DNA of 64,000 nt from VRUE01 sp963840565. GTDB taxonomy: Bacteria > Actinomycetota > Thermoleophilia > Solirubrobacterales > 70-9. Below the pieces are notes generated by a model. That model was not told the origin of the DNA. It made no database searches and saw only the letters and a list, made by a program, of their open reading frames with translations. The position numbers and the translations under genes were made by a program. Below, one piece after another: positions 26,484 to 35,145 of the stretch (within the stretch, counting starts at the first letter, position 1; every line of letters starts with the position of its first letter). The DNA is taken from NCBI GenBank assembly GCA_963840565.1, contig CAWIZH010000002.1:62001-126000 (forward strand), given 5' to 3'.

Positions 26484-27902
26484 GCGTTGTGGAGGCGCTT
26501 GCATCGGCGCCGCCGGTTGCGCTGGCGCGCCGCGCGCTTGCCGGCAGCGACGGGGTCTGGATCGTCGGCGGCGCTGTCCGCGACGCAGCGCTGGGGCGCG
26601 AGGTGGTCGACCTCGACCTGGCCGTTGCCGGCGACGTCGCGGCCGCGGCCAAGGCGATCGCTCGCGAGGGCAAGGGGCACTCGTTCGAGCTCTCGGCGGA
26701 GTTCGCCACCTGGCGTGCGGTTGCCGCGGACGGCTCCTGGCAGATCGACCTGACGGCGCTGCGCGGGGAGACGATCGAGGCCGACCTGGCCGAGCGCGAC
26801 TTCACGATCGGCGCCGTCGCCATGCCGCTCGGCGGTGGCGAGCCGATCGATCCGCACGGCGGCCTTGCCGACCTCGACCGGCGCCTTCTGCGGGTGGTCG
26901 GCGAGCGCAGCTTCGCCGCCGATCCGCTGCGGCTGCTGCGGGCGGCAAGGCTGGCCGCGGGCCTGGGACTGGAGGTCGATGCGGCGACGGTCGCGCTTGC
27001 CCGCTCCGAAGCCCCGCGGGCCGCCGAGGCTGCCGGCGAGCGGCAGCTGGTCGAGCTGCGCCAGCTGGTCGGCGGCCCCGATCCGCTGCGCGGGCTGCGG
27101 CTGCTCGACGAGCTCGGCCTCACCGCCGTCGTCCTGCCCGAGCTGGAGGCCCTGCGCGGGGTCGAACAGGGGCCCAACCACCACCTCGACGTCCACGGTC
27201 ACACGATCGCCGTGCTCGAACGCACCCTCGAAGTCGAGGCCGAGCTCGAGCGCTTCGGCGGCGAGCGCGCCGCGGAGCTGGAAGCGCTGCTGGCCGAGCC
27301 GCTCGCCGACGAGATCAGCCGCGCCACGGCGCTGCGCTTCGGCGCCCTCCTGCACGACATCGGCAAGCCGGCGACGCGAACCGAACGAGACGGCTTCGTC
27401 ACCTTCCTCGGTCACGACCGCGAGGGTGTCGAGATCGTCGGCGCGCTCTGCGGCAGGCTGCGGGCGAGCCGCGTTCTCACCCGCCACCTCCAGGACCTGA
27501 CCCTGCACCACCTGCGCCTTGGCTTCATGGTCCGCGAGGCGCCGCTGCCGCCGCGCCGGGTCCACGAGTACCTGCGGGCGACCGAGCCGGTCGGGGTCGA
27601 CGTGACTTTGCTGACGATCGCCGACCGGCTCTCGGCGCGCGGCTCCGGCCCGCTCGCCAGCGAGGAGGCGATCGAGGCCCATCTCTCGCTTGCCCGGGAA
27701 ATGCTCGCGGCGGCGCTCGACTGGCGCCGCCAGGGTCCTCCCGAGCCGCTCGTGCGCGGCGATGAGCTGGCGATCGAGCTGAAGATCCCGCTCGGCCCCG
27801 AGCTCGGTGAGCTGCTTGGCCGAGCTGGAGGCGGCCCAGTACGCGGGTGAGATCTCGAGCTGGGACGGCGCGGTCGAGCACGCCCGCCGCCTACGGCGCT
27901 GA
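26480..27902 (+). CDS. tRNA nucleotidyltransferase/poly(A) polymerase-family protein with HD domain (frameshifted end)
   Basis: About 473 aa, ATG 26480 overlapping the alr stop. The class II nucleotidyltransferase head has VWIVGGAVRDAALGREVVDL with catalytic DLDLAV, the ERDFTIGAVA motif and DPLRLLRAARLAAGLG. The C-terminal HD domain has HTIAVLERT, LLHDIGKPATRTE and FLGHDREG. It is probably the CCA-adding enzyme. An extra G at about 27820 (CTT-G-GCCGAG) moves the last 27 codons to another frame, ending at TGA 27900-27902. Confidence 0.88.
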
Positions 27903-27938
27903 GCCAGGGATCAGGCGGTCCGCTACGCTCCCGGCCGC

Positions 27939-28157
27939 ATGGCGAAAGAGGAGAAGATCGAGATGGAGGGCGAGATCACCGAGGCCCTCCCCAACACGAT
28001 GTTCCGGGTCAAACTCGACAACGGACACGATGTGCTCGGTCACATCTCCGGCAAGATGCGCCGCCACTACATCCGCATCCTCCCGGGCGACCGGGTGAAG
28101 ATCGAGCTTTCGCCATACGACCTGGACAGAGGTCGCATCACCTACCGCTACAAATAG
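27939..28157 (+). CDS. infA: Translation initiation factor IF-1
   Basis: 72 aa, a single OB fold: MAKEEKIEMEGEITEALPNT, FRVKLDNGHDVLGHISGKMR, RILPGDRVKIELSPYDLDRG and C-terminal RITYRYK, the typical ending. It occupies the 30S A site during initiation. It stands alone rather than in the usual rpmJ-rpsM cluster. Intact and complete. Confidence 0.97.
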   Translation: MAKEEKIEMEGEITEALPNTMFRVKLDNGHDVLGHISGKMRRHYIRILPGDRVKIELSPYDLDRGRITYRYK

Positions 28158-28246
28158 CGGCCGCTGCAAACCGGCGCCTGGCGTTGTCCTCGGTCGCTCG
28201 CGTGCAGAGCACGCCACGCTCCCTGCGTCCTAGCCAGGCTTGGTTT

Positions 28247-29440
28247 TCACGGCCGCTCATCCCTCGGATCCGCCAACTCCGCGACAAGGGCCGACCAGGC
28301 GAAGTCATGCGCCCCGAGGCCAGCTCCGGTGCGCGGGTCGTAGTACTCGCGGAGGCCTTCGCGCTCGACAGCGCCGATAACTCCCGCTGCCATGCGCTCG
28401 GCCTCCTCCTCATAGCCGAGCCGGCGCAGTCCGAGCCAAACCATCCAGGCCGAGTTGACCCAGGTCGGGCCGCGCCAGTAGCGGCGCAGCGGGCGGCGGA
28501 AGCCGCCGGGCTCGTAGCTCGGCTCCGAGGCGGCGACCGAGGGCGGCGCGACCGGGGTGAGGAACTCGCGCTCGTCGAGCAGGTGCTCCTCGACCAGGCG
28601 GCGGCCGATCTCCTCCGGCAGGTCGGGCAGGGCCAGCGGCGCAAGCGAGGCCCAGGTGATCTCAGCCGGCCGAGCGCCACCGGGCTCAACCTGATCGAGG
28701 AAGAGCCCGCTGCGCTCGTCCCAGAGCCGCTCGATCAGGGCCGGCGTCGCCGAGGGCCGTCCCATTGCCTGCAGCGAGAGCGACCAGAGCGTGTTGACCA
28801 GGGCTTCGCAGAGGACGGGGCCGCCGCGCTCGCGGATCCGCCGCGCGTCGAATCCCAGCCGCCGGTTGTGGTGGACGAGCAGGGGGAAGCCGATCCGGGT
28901 GCAGGCCCGCCAGCCCCAGACCGGGTCGAACTTCGGCGAGGCGTCGAGCCCCGACTCGTCGGGCTGGACGATCCAGAGCAGGCCGTCGCCCTCGAGATCG
29001 CGGTTGGCCGCCAGCCAGTCCATATGAGCGGCGATCCGCGGCTCCTCCGCCGGGTCGCCGACGGCGATCTTCCAGGCCCAGGCCAGCAGCGGCGGCTGGA
29101 TCGTCTCGGTCTGGAAGGAGCTGCGCGAGGCGACGTTGTAGAAGGGAAGCCGGCTGAGTGAGACGGGGTGGTCCCAGAAGATCGTGTGGCCGATGAAGCC
29201 ATTCGGTCGCTGCGCGGCAAGCAGCGTCTCCAGCTCCGCCCGGGCGCGCGCCGGCTCGAAGCGCCGCCAGACGATCGCCGCGAAGCAGGAGTCCCAGTAC
29301 CACTGCCACGGATAGCGAGTAGGACTCGGCCGCGTGTAAGCGAAGCGAACCCCGTCCCGCTCCCCTTCATTCCAGTTCCCCCGCAACACCCGCTCGGCAA
29401 TGGCGGTGGCCGACGGGCCTGAAACGTGTCTATATGTCAC
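28247..29440 (-). CDS. MGH1/GH63-like glycoside hydrolase
   Basis: About 397 aa of an (alpha/alpha)6-barrel glycosidase, resembling mannosylglycerate hydrolase MGH1/GH63 and trehalase-like enzymes. Landmarks: YPWQWYWDSCFAAIVWRRF near the N-terminus, NGFIGHTIFWD, KFDPVWGWRACTRIG, RRYWRGPTWVNSAWMVWLGL and REYYDPRTGAGLGAHDFAWSA near the C-terminus, which hold the general acid/base Asp and Glu region. The longest frame starts at GTG 29440, inside a family-B palindrome; the true start could be a few codons downstream, at GTG or TTG in ERVLRGNW. It follows an ABC-2 exporter on the same strand. No signal peptide is seen, so a cytoplasmic enzyme is likely. Confidence 0.8.
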   Translation of the reverse strand: MTYRHVSGPSATAIAERVLRGNWNEGERDGVRFAYTRPSPTRYPWQWYWDSCFAAIVWRRFEPARARAELETLLAAQRPNGFIGHTIFWDHPVSLSRLPFYNVASRSSFQTETIQPPLLAWAWKIAVGDPAEEPRIAAHMDWLAANRDLEGDGLLWIVQPDESGLDASPKFDPVWGWRACTRIGFPLLVHHNRRLGFDARRIRERGGPVLCEALVNTLWSLSLQAMGRPSATPALIERLWDERSGLFLDQVEPGGARPAEITWASLAPLALPDLPEEIGRRLVEEHLLDEREFLTPVAPPSVAASEPSYEPGGFRRPLRRYWRGPTWVNSAWMVWLGLRRLGYEEEAERMAAGVIGAVEREGLREYYDPRTGAGLGAHDFAWSALVAELADPRDERP

Positions 29441-29457
29441 GTTTGAGGCCCATCGGC
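29409..29457. repeat. Palindromic repeat family B, copy 2 (gene boundary)
   Basis: Same length (49 nt) and outer arms as the copy at 11877: GCCGACGGGCCTGAAACGTG, a 9-nt loop, then CACGTTTGAGGCCCATCGGC, with two mismatches between arms. It lies exactly between the permease stop at 29460 and the glycosidase start, and supplies the GTG in which that reading frame opens. Confidence 0.8.
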
Positions 29458-29459
29458 GG

Positions 29460-30251
29460 TCAGACGGCGGTGCGGCGCATTTCGCGTAGGGCCCAGGCGC
29501 CGAGGACGCTGAGGAGAATCGCTAGGGCGAGGATTCCCGGCCAGGTTTCGGCCCAGCTGACGCCGCCGACGAATCCCTGGCGTGCCGCTTCGATCACGTG
29601 CGTCGCCGGGTTGACTTCGGCGACGCTGCGCATCCACGGCTGCAGCAGGGCCAGCGGCGCGTAGGCGGTCGTGGTCAGGATCAGCGCCATCATCCCCGCC
29701 TGCATCAGCGGCGCCGCCGACTGGCTCTTGAAACGCAGCGCCAGGGCCGAGCCCCAGCAGGCGGCGACGGCGGCCATCGCAGCGACCATCAGGTAGGTGA
29801 TCAGCAGCCCGCCGATGCCGGGCCAGCCGGCGCCGAGCACCAGGGCGATGATGAAGACGAAGGTCGCCGGGATCAGCGCCCGGGCGCTGGCGGCGAGCAC
29901 GGTGCCGGCGAGCAGAACCCAGCGCGGCGCGGGGGAGACGAGCAGGCGGTCGGTCCAGCCGCCCTCGATGTCGCGGGCGAGGTTGACGCCGGCCGCGGCG
30001 CCGGTGAAGCCCGCCCCCTGCAGCATGCTGACCGGGACGATGAAGGTCTCGTAGGTGCCGGTGCTGAAGCCCTTGAGCTGGGTCAGGGCGCCGAAGACGC
30101 CGTTGAGGCCGAGGAAGAAGATCGTCGGCGCCAGCACGCCCGGGATCGCCGCGCCCGGCACCCGCAGCAGCTCGTTCTTGGCCCGCGCCATCAGCGCCGC
30201 GATCGTCGCCAGGTTGGCGCGCCACTGCGGCAGGCTTGCGACCGACTCCAT
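29460..30251 (-). CDS. ABC-2 family transporter permease
   Basis: 263 aa, ATG 30251, six hydrophobic segments in ABC-2 style. It contains AIPGVLAPTIFFLGLNGVFG, VSMLQGAGFTGAAAGVNLAR, EGGWTDRLLVSPAPRWVLL and NPATHVIEAARQGF, the conserved loop of the DrrB-like export permeases. It pairs with the second permease and the ATPase directly upstream (1-3 nt overlaps), forming a complete exporter. The substrate is unknown; drug or lipid export is typical of the family. Confidence 0.85.
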   Translation of the reverse strand: MESVASLPQWRANLATIAALMARAKNELLRVPGAAIPGVLAPTIFFLGLNGVFGALTQLKGFSTGTYETFIVPVSMLQGAGFTGAAAGVNLARDIEGGWTDRLLVSPAPRWVLLAGTVLAASARALIPATFVFIIALVLGAGWPGIGGLLITYLMVAAMAAVAACWGSALALRFKSQSAAPLMQAGMMALILTTTAYAPLALLQPWMRSVAEVNPATHVIEAARQGFVGGVSWAETWPGILALAILLSVLGAWALREMRRTAV

Positions 30252-31036
30252 CAGCCCACCCGCAGCCGGTGGCGCAGGGCGCGGGCGCTGAGCACGAGCC
30301 CGAGCACGACGATCCCGGCGATCGCCAGCACCGCCTCGCCCAGTTCGGAGGCGTCGATGCCGGAGATGATCGGCCCGCGGATGCCTTCGACGACGAAGCT
30401 GAGCGGGTTGTATTCGGCGATCGCCTTGGCCGGCTGGATCATCAGTTCGTTGGGGAAGAAGGCGGAGGAGAGGAAGAGGACGACGAGGACCAGCGGGAAG
30501 AGGCCCTGGACGACGCTGGCGCTGCCGGTGCGCAGGGCGATCGCGGCGCCGATCCCGCCGACCGCCATCGCCGTCGCGGTGACGAGGGCGATCGCGATCA
30601 GGGCGCCGGCGACGCCGCTGTCGATTTCGGCGCCGAAGATCAGCCCGATCGCGAGGAACCAGAGCGAGGCGAAGAGGCCGAGCGCCGCCGTCCCGGCCAG
30701 CCGCCCGAGCACGATCGTGTAGCGCGGGATCGGGGCCGAGAAGAGGCGGTCGGTGAAGCCCATCTCGATGTCGACCGCGAGCGCGATGCCGCCGCTGTTG
30801 CCGGCCAGCATCAGCGACTGCATCATCGCCCCGGCGAGCATGAACTGGAGGAAGCTCTGCACCGGCGGAAAGCCGGGAAGGTTGATCGCGCCGCCGGCGC
30901 CGCCGGTCTGGATCGCCAGCAGCATGGTGGGGAAGACGACGATCGGCGCCATCAGCTGCGGGCGGCGGAAGGTCTGGCGGATCGAGCGCATCCCCAGCGC
31001 CCTGACCACCCTGGCGTTGGTCGCGAGCTCTTTCAC
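30251..31036 (-). CDS. ABC-2 family transporter permease
   Basis: 261 aa, GTG 31036 overlapping the ATPase stop. Basic N-terminus (RALGMRSIRQTFRRPQL), then TM segments APIVVFPTMLLAIQ, AGAMMQSLMLAGNSGG, LGLFASLWFLAIGLIFG, ALIAIALVTATAMAVGGIG, GLFPLVLVVLFLSSAFF and the export-loop AIAEYNPLSFVVEGIRG. It has the same family signature as the next gene (DIEMGFTDRLFSAP versus DIEGGWTDRLLVSP), so the two arose by duplication and probably form a heterodimer. Confidence 0.85.
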   Translation of the reverse strand: MKELATNARVVRALGMRSIRQTFRRPQLMAPIVVFPTMLLAIQTGGAGGAINLPGFPPVQSFLQFMLAGAMMQSLMLAGNSGGIALAVDIEMGFTDRLFSAPIPRYTIVLGRLAGTAALGLFASLWFLAIGLIFGAEIDSGVAGALIAIALVTATAMAVGGIGAAIALRTGSASVVQGLFPLVLVVLFLSSAFFPNELMIQPAKAIAEYNPLSFVVEGIRGPIISGIDASELGEAVLAIAGIVVLGLVLSARALRHRLRVG

Positions 31037-32004
31037 GCCTCGACCGCCTCGGGCTCGGCATCCCCCTCCTCGTCCTTCTCGAGGTGGTGCCCGGTTTTGG
31101 CGACGAAGACGTCGTCGAGGGTGGGGCGGACCAGCTCCAGCGACTCGACCCCGATCCCGGCATCGTCGAGCGCCCGCACCACGCGAGGGATGTCGGCGGC
31201 GCCGTTCTCGACCTCGACCAGGACCGCCTTGCCGTCCTTGGGCGGCAGCAGCTTGCCGATCCGCGCGCAGACTTCCTCCGCCTCGGCGACCGAGCCCGCG
31301 GCCAGCTGCAGCTGCACGTGGGGGTGGCCGATCTGGGCCTTCAGCGCCTCCGGCGTGCCCTCGGCGACGATCCTGCCGCTGTCGATGATGCCGACGTTGT
31401 CGGCGAGCTGGTCGGCCTCCTCGAGGTACTGGGTGGTGAGGAAGACGGTGGTGCCCTCGTCGTTGAGCGCCCGCACCTCCTCCCAGATCGTCTTGCGGCT
31501 GACCGGGTCGAGGCCGGTGGTCGGCTCGTCGAGGAAGAGCACTTTCGGCTCGTGGACCAGCGCCGCGGCGAGGTCGAGCCGGCGCTTCATCCCGCCCGAG
31601 TAGCCGCCGACGCGGCGGTCGGCGGCGGCGGCGAGGTCGACCCGCTCGAGCAGGTCGTCGGCGCGGCGCTTGCCTTCGTCGCCGGGCAGGCCCTGCAGCG
31701 TCGCCTGCAGGCGGATCAGCTCGCGTCCGGTCATCAGCGGGTCGAGCGCGGCTTCCTGCAGGGCGACGCCGATCGAGCCGCGCACCGCGCGCGCCTCGCT
31801 GATCACGTCGTGGCCGGCGACCGTCGCCTGCCCGCCGGTCGGCAGCAGCAGCGTGGTCAGCATCCGCACCGTCGTCGTCTTGCCGGCGCCGTTGGGGCCG
31901 AGGAAGCCGTAGATCTCGCCCTCGTCGACCTCGAGGTCGATGCCCTGGACGGCGAGCACCTCGTCGAAGGCGCGCTCCAGGCCCTGCACGACGATCGCCG
32001 GCAT
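31033..32004 (-). CDS. ABC transporter ATP-binding protein, DrrA-type
   Basis: 323 aa. Walker A GPNGAGKTTTVRML, ABC signature YSGGMKRRLDLAAAL, Walker B VLFLDEPTTGLDP and the H-loop-position TTQYLEEADQLAD (Gln in place of the usual His, as in DrrA-type ATPases). The C-terminal domain after residue 220 resembles the DrrA regulatory tail and ends in an acidic stretch. It powers the two permeases downstream. Intact. Confidence 0.92.
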   Translation of the reverse strand: MPAIVVQGLERAFDEVLAVQGIDLEVDEGEIYGFLGPNGAGKTTTVRMLTTLLLPTGGQATVAGHDVISEARAVRGSIGVALQEAALDPLMTGRELIRLQATLQGLPGDEGKRRADDLLERVDLAAAADRRVGGYSGGMKRRLDLAAALVHEPKVLFLDEPTTGLDPVSRKTIWEEVRALNDEGTTVFLTTQYLEEADQLADNVGIIDSGRIVAEGTPEALKAQIGHPHVQLQLAAGSVAEAEEVCARIGKLLPPKDGKAVLVEVENGAADIPRVVRALDDAGIGVESLELVRPTLDDVFVAKTGHHLEKDEEGDAEPEAVEA

Positions 32005-32007
32005 CGC

Positions 32008-33382
32008 TCAGGCCTCCGCCGGCTCGTGCCTGGGCGAGCGGCGGCAGCGCCTCGACCCAGCGCCGTCCGTTGGCCCGCTCCAGCGCCTCGGCGGCGTCAA
32101 GCAGGAGCTCGTCGCGCCCCCAGGCCGCCTGCAGCTGCAGCGCGATCGGCAACTCCCCGGCGCCGAGGCCGACCGGGACGCTGATCGCGGGGATCCCGGT
32201 CAGGTTGGCGAGGCCGGCGCCGCGCACGTTGGCCTGGTCGGCGGTCAGCGTTCCCGAGGGCAGCTCGACCAGCGGCGCCTCCAGCGGCGGGGCGACGGCG
32301 GGCACGGTGGGCCAGGCGAGCACGTCAACCTGTTCGAAGAGATCGGCAATCCGGCGCCGCATCAGGGTGCGGAGTCGGTAGGCCTTGACGCTCGCCGCGG
32401 CCGGCAGCAGCATCCGGTACTTGAGGAAGCCGCGGTTGATCGGGCTGATCTCGGGATCGAGGTTGTTGAGCCGCTCCGGAGAGGCCTCGCCGAGGCTCTC
32501 GGTGTTGGCGATCAGCACCGTCGCCAGGGCCGCGGCGTCGAGGTCGGTCAGCTCCACCTCGACCACCTCACCGCCGGTCTCGTGCCCGCAGCGCCTCGAT
32601 CGCCGCCTCGCAGGCCTCCCGGACCTCGGGCGCGACGTCCTCGGAGACGGCGTCGCGGATGACGCCGATCCGCAGCCCGCGCGGCGTCGCCGCTGGCAAG
32701 CTCCTCGCCGAAGAGGGTGGAGCCGAGCAGCCGGCAGTCGGCGGCGTCGGCGGCCGAGCGGCCCGGAGACGATCGTGGTCGAGACCCCATCCATGTGGTG
32801 CCCCGCCATCGCCGCGCGGCCGAAGGTCGGCTTGAGGCCGGTCAGCCCGCAGTAGGCGGCGGGGAAGCGGATCGAGCCGATCCCGTCGGCGCCGACCGAG
32901 CCGGCGACCAGCCGGCCGGCGACCGCGGCGGCGGGCCCGCTCGAGGAGCCGCCCGGGCAGCGCTCGGTGTCCCACGGGTTGCGCGCCGGACCGTAGACGG
33001 AGGTGTTGCCGGTGCTGCTGGAGCCGAGCTCGTGCATGTTGGCGACGCCGACGATCACCGCGCCCGCGTCGCGCAGCGCCCGGTAGGGGCCGGACTCGCC
33101 GGGAGCGGTCCTGGCCAACATTTCCGCCGCGCCGAAGCGCTGCGCCCGCCAGGGCAGCGGCCACTCGTCCTTGATCACGACCGGTACGCCGCGCAGCGGC
33201 CCGTCCGGCGCCGCCTCGAGCATCGCCCGCGAGTGCTCCGGGAAGGTCTCGACGACGGCGTTGATCGCCGGGTTGCGCTCCTCGATTCGCGCCAGCGCCG
33301 CATCGAGCAGCTCGGCCGGGTCGGCCTCGCCGGCGGCGATCGCCGCCGCCTGGGCGCGCAGGGAAAGGTCGAGGGCGCTCAC
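32008..33382 (-). CDS. Amidase-signature enzyme (frameshifted)
   Basis: About 457 aa, GTG 33382. Amidase signature: catalytic Lys in VPVVIKDEWPLPW and the cis-Ser/Ser region CPGGSSSGPAAAVAGRL with SVGADGIGSIRFPAAYCG. It continues through GLTGLKPTFGRAAM. Between about 32770 and 32565 the frame moves (SAADAADCRLLGSTLFGEEL, then RIGVIRDAVSEDVAPE, then EVVEVELTDLDAA). A further shift near 32035 gives an end RHEPAEA with TGA 32010-32008, 3 nt before the ABC ATPase start. It hydrolyses an amide; the substrate is unknown. It follows a small GatC-like gene, recalling the AtzE-AtzG pairing. Confidence 0.82.
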
Positions 33383-33582
33383 GCTTGCTCCGGCGCCCGC
33401 GAGAGGTCCTGGTCGCGCTCCGGCTCGAGCTCGCCGAGGTCGAGCGCCAGCAGATCGCGGATCGAGGGCCAGAACATCGCGTGGGCAGCGCTCATCACCG
33501 CGAGGTCGGTCTCGTCGGCTTCGATCCCGAGCGAAGCGAGCCCCGCTGGGATGAACTGCTCGGCTCGATCCGGACTCTCCAT
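33379..33582 (-). CDS. Small GatC/AtzG-like amidase accessory protein
   Basis: 67 aa from ATG 33582; an earlier in-frame start at 33681 is possible but lacks a conserved look. It is helical, ending DLGELEPERDQDLSRAPEQA, which resembles the GatC/AtzG C-terminus (a helix followed by an extended segment). Its stop overlaps the amidase GTG (GTGA). In the AtzE-AtzG pair a small GatC-like subunit is needed for amidase stability; a similar partnership is inferred from context and general shape only. Confidence 0.5.
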   Translation of the reverse strand: MESPDRAEQFIPAGLASLGIEADETDLAVMSAAHAMFWPSIRDLLALDLGELEPERDQDLSRAPEQA

Positions 33583-33733
33583 TCCGGGGGGCAACCCTAC
33601 AGTGGCCACCTGGCCGGGATCGTGCAGGCAGCGGGCTGGCGCGGCATTCCTCCGCCCTGGAAGGCAGAATCGTGGCCGCAACCCTGGTCAGAGCGCCGGG
33701 TTTGCAGCTTGAGATCGTGCAAGGAGCAGCCGA

Positions 33734-34481
33734 AAAACGAGGCGGTCGACGCGCGCAGCCGCGGCGCTGGCGTTCGCCTGCGCCCTGATCGCCCTCGTCG
33801 TCGCCGCCTGGCCGGGCGCCGCCGACTCGGCGCCGCTGCGCGTCGTCACGCTCGGGCAGACGGCGACGACGCCGCCGCCTTCCTGCCCCGGCAAGATCGT
33901 CAACAACGTCGAGGTCATTCCCTGCCGGGTCGAGGGCCACGTCACCGGCTTCCAGGCGATCGCCGGCGGCGTCAGCCAGCCCTACGAGGCGCCCTTCGAC
34001 GGCAAGATCGTCGCCTGGTCGATCACCCTGGCGAAGCCCTCGCGCACCGACACCGAAAACGACCACCAACGAGGTCAGCTTCTTCGACGAATTCCTCGGC
34101 AGCCCCTCGGAGGCGCGGATCGGCATCCTGCGCCCGGTCGAAGGATCCAAGCCGCCCCAGTACACGCTGGTCCGGCAGAGCCCGCTCGAGGTGCTCAACC
34201 CCTACTTCGGCAGCACCCCGATCTTCACCCTCGACCACCCGCTCTCGGTCCTGCGCGGCCAGATCGTCGCCCTCACCGTGCCGACCTGGGCGCCGATGTT
34301 CGCCTTCAACGTCTCCGAAGAAGAAACCTGGCGCGGCAGCCGCCTCGAAGGCCACTGCGCCTCCAAGGAAGACATCCAGGGCGGCCACCCCCAGCAGGGG
34401 GTGGGCAAGACCAAGACCTACGGCTGCTACTACTCCAACGCCCGCCTGCTCTACACGGCGACGCTGGTCAAGAAACCGTAG
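33734..34481 (+). CDS. Secreted protein of unknown function (frameshifted, start uncertain)
   Basis: About 248 aa. It opens with a basic segment (KTRRSTR) and a signal-like helix (AAAALAFACALIALVVAAWPGAA). The mature part begins SAPLRVVTLG and contains SCPGKIVNNVEVIPCRVEGH, VTGFQAIAGG, YEAPFDGKIVAWSITLAKPS, then after a shift near 34064 TTNEVSFFDEFLGSP, PLEVLNPYFGSTPIFTL and a C-terminus GCYYSNARLLYTATLVKKP with several Cys. No ATG, GTG or TTG lies in frame after the upstream stop, although AAGGAG sits at 33721-33726, so the start is probably also damaged. The family is not recognised. Confidence 0.6.
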
Positions 34482-34513
34482 TTCGAGGCGCTGGGTGGGC
34501 GGGCGGCGGGTAC

Positions 34514-34822
34514 CCCTGCTCACTCACCTGACTGGCTGGGTCGTCAGCTGCCGTCCGAGATCGGGTTCGGGCCAGCGGCGCAAAACGTTCGCAGGGCCAC
34601 CCGCCCCCGCTCTCGAGCCGCAGCAACGCTCCTTGTATCAGGAAGCTCCTGAGAGCGCGACGTCGAGCGACCGACGCGGCGTCAGGGTCTTGCCTCTTGA
34701 ATCGCTTTTGAAGCTTCTAAGGGACGGGGGTCGGTAGGCCCTCCGAACGTTTTGCGCCGCTGGCCCTCGACGAATGCTCGGACGGCGGCAGCCGATCCAG
34801 CCAGTCAGGTGAGTGAGGAGGG
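34514..34822. repeat. Long imperfect inverted repeat with 85-nt arms
   Basis: The left arm is 34514-34598 and the right arm 34737-34822, both containing CTCACTCACCTGACTGGCTG and GGCCAGCGGCGCAAAACGTT in opposite orientation, with short divergent patches between. The 138-nt centre has no convincing reading frame but an inner pairing of CCCGCCCCC with GGGACGGGGG. It fills the whole gap between the secreted protein and the zinc-ribbon gene. It could be a non-autonomous mobile element, a large transcription terminator, or a structured RNA. I see no gene in it. Confidence 0.75.
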
Positions 34823-34823
34823 C

Positions 34824-35090
34824 CTATCGACGCCCGTCCCCGCTGGGGGTTAAAGCGCTTCTTGGCGTAAGGCCGCAGTACTGGCAGTCGCTGACGTCCA
34901 GGCCGATCAGCTGGTCGCAGCGGCGGCAGGCGCGGAGGTTGGCCGGCGTGCGCGGAAGGGAGGAGGCGGAGGGGGCGAGGGGCAGGACCATTGCTACCGG
35001 CTCCATCTCCTCGCCGGTCTCGCGGTCGAGGTAGACCTGGCCTGGCTCGGCCTCGGCGAGAGCCTCGCGGCCAGAGGCCGGCGCGCGCAT
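34824..35090 (-). CDS. Small zinc-ribbon protein
   Basis: 88 aa, ATG 35090. An N-terminal stretch (PGQVYLDRETGEEMEPV) precedes a C-terminal zinc ribbon, CRRC-x(11)-CQYC (LRACRRCDQLIGLDVSDCQYCG). Two CxxC knuckles suggest one zinc. Function unknown. It is divergent from the glycosyltransferase and its stop abuts the long inverted repeat. Confidence 0.65.
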   Translation of the reverse strand: MRAPASGREALAEAEPGQVYLDRETGEEMEPVAMVLPLAPSASSLPRTPANLRACRRCDQLIGLDVSDCQYCGLTPRSALTPSGDGRR

Positions 35091-35145
35091 CCGGTAGAGC
35101 TGACTTCGTTCATCGCCGCGAAGACTAATAGCTTCCGCGGCAGCG

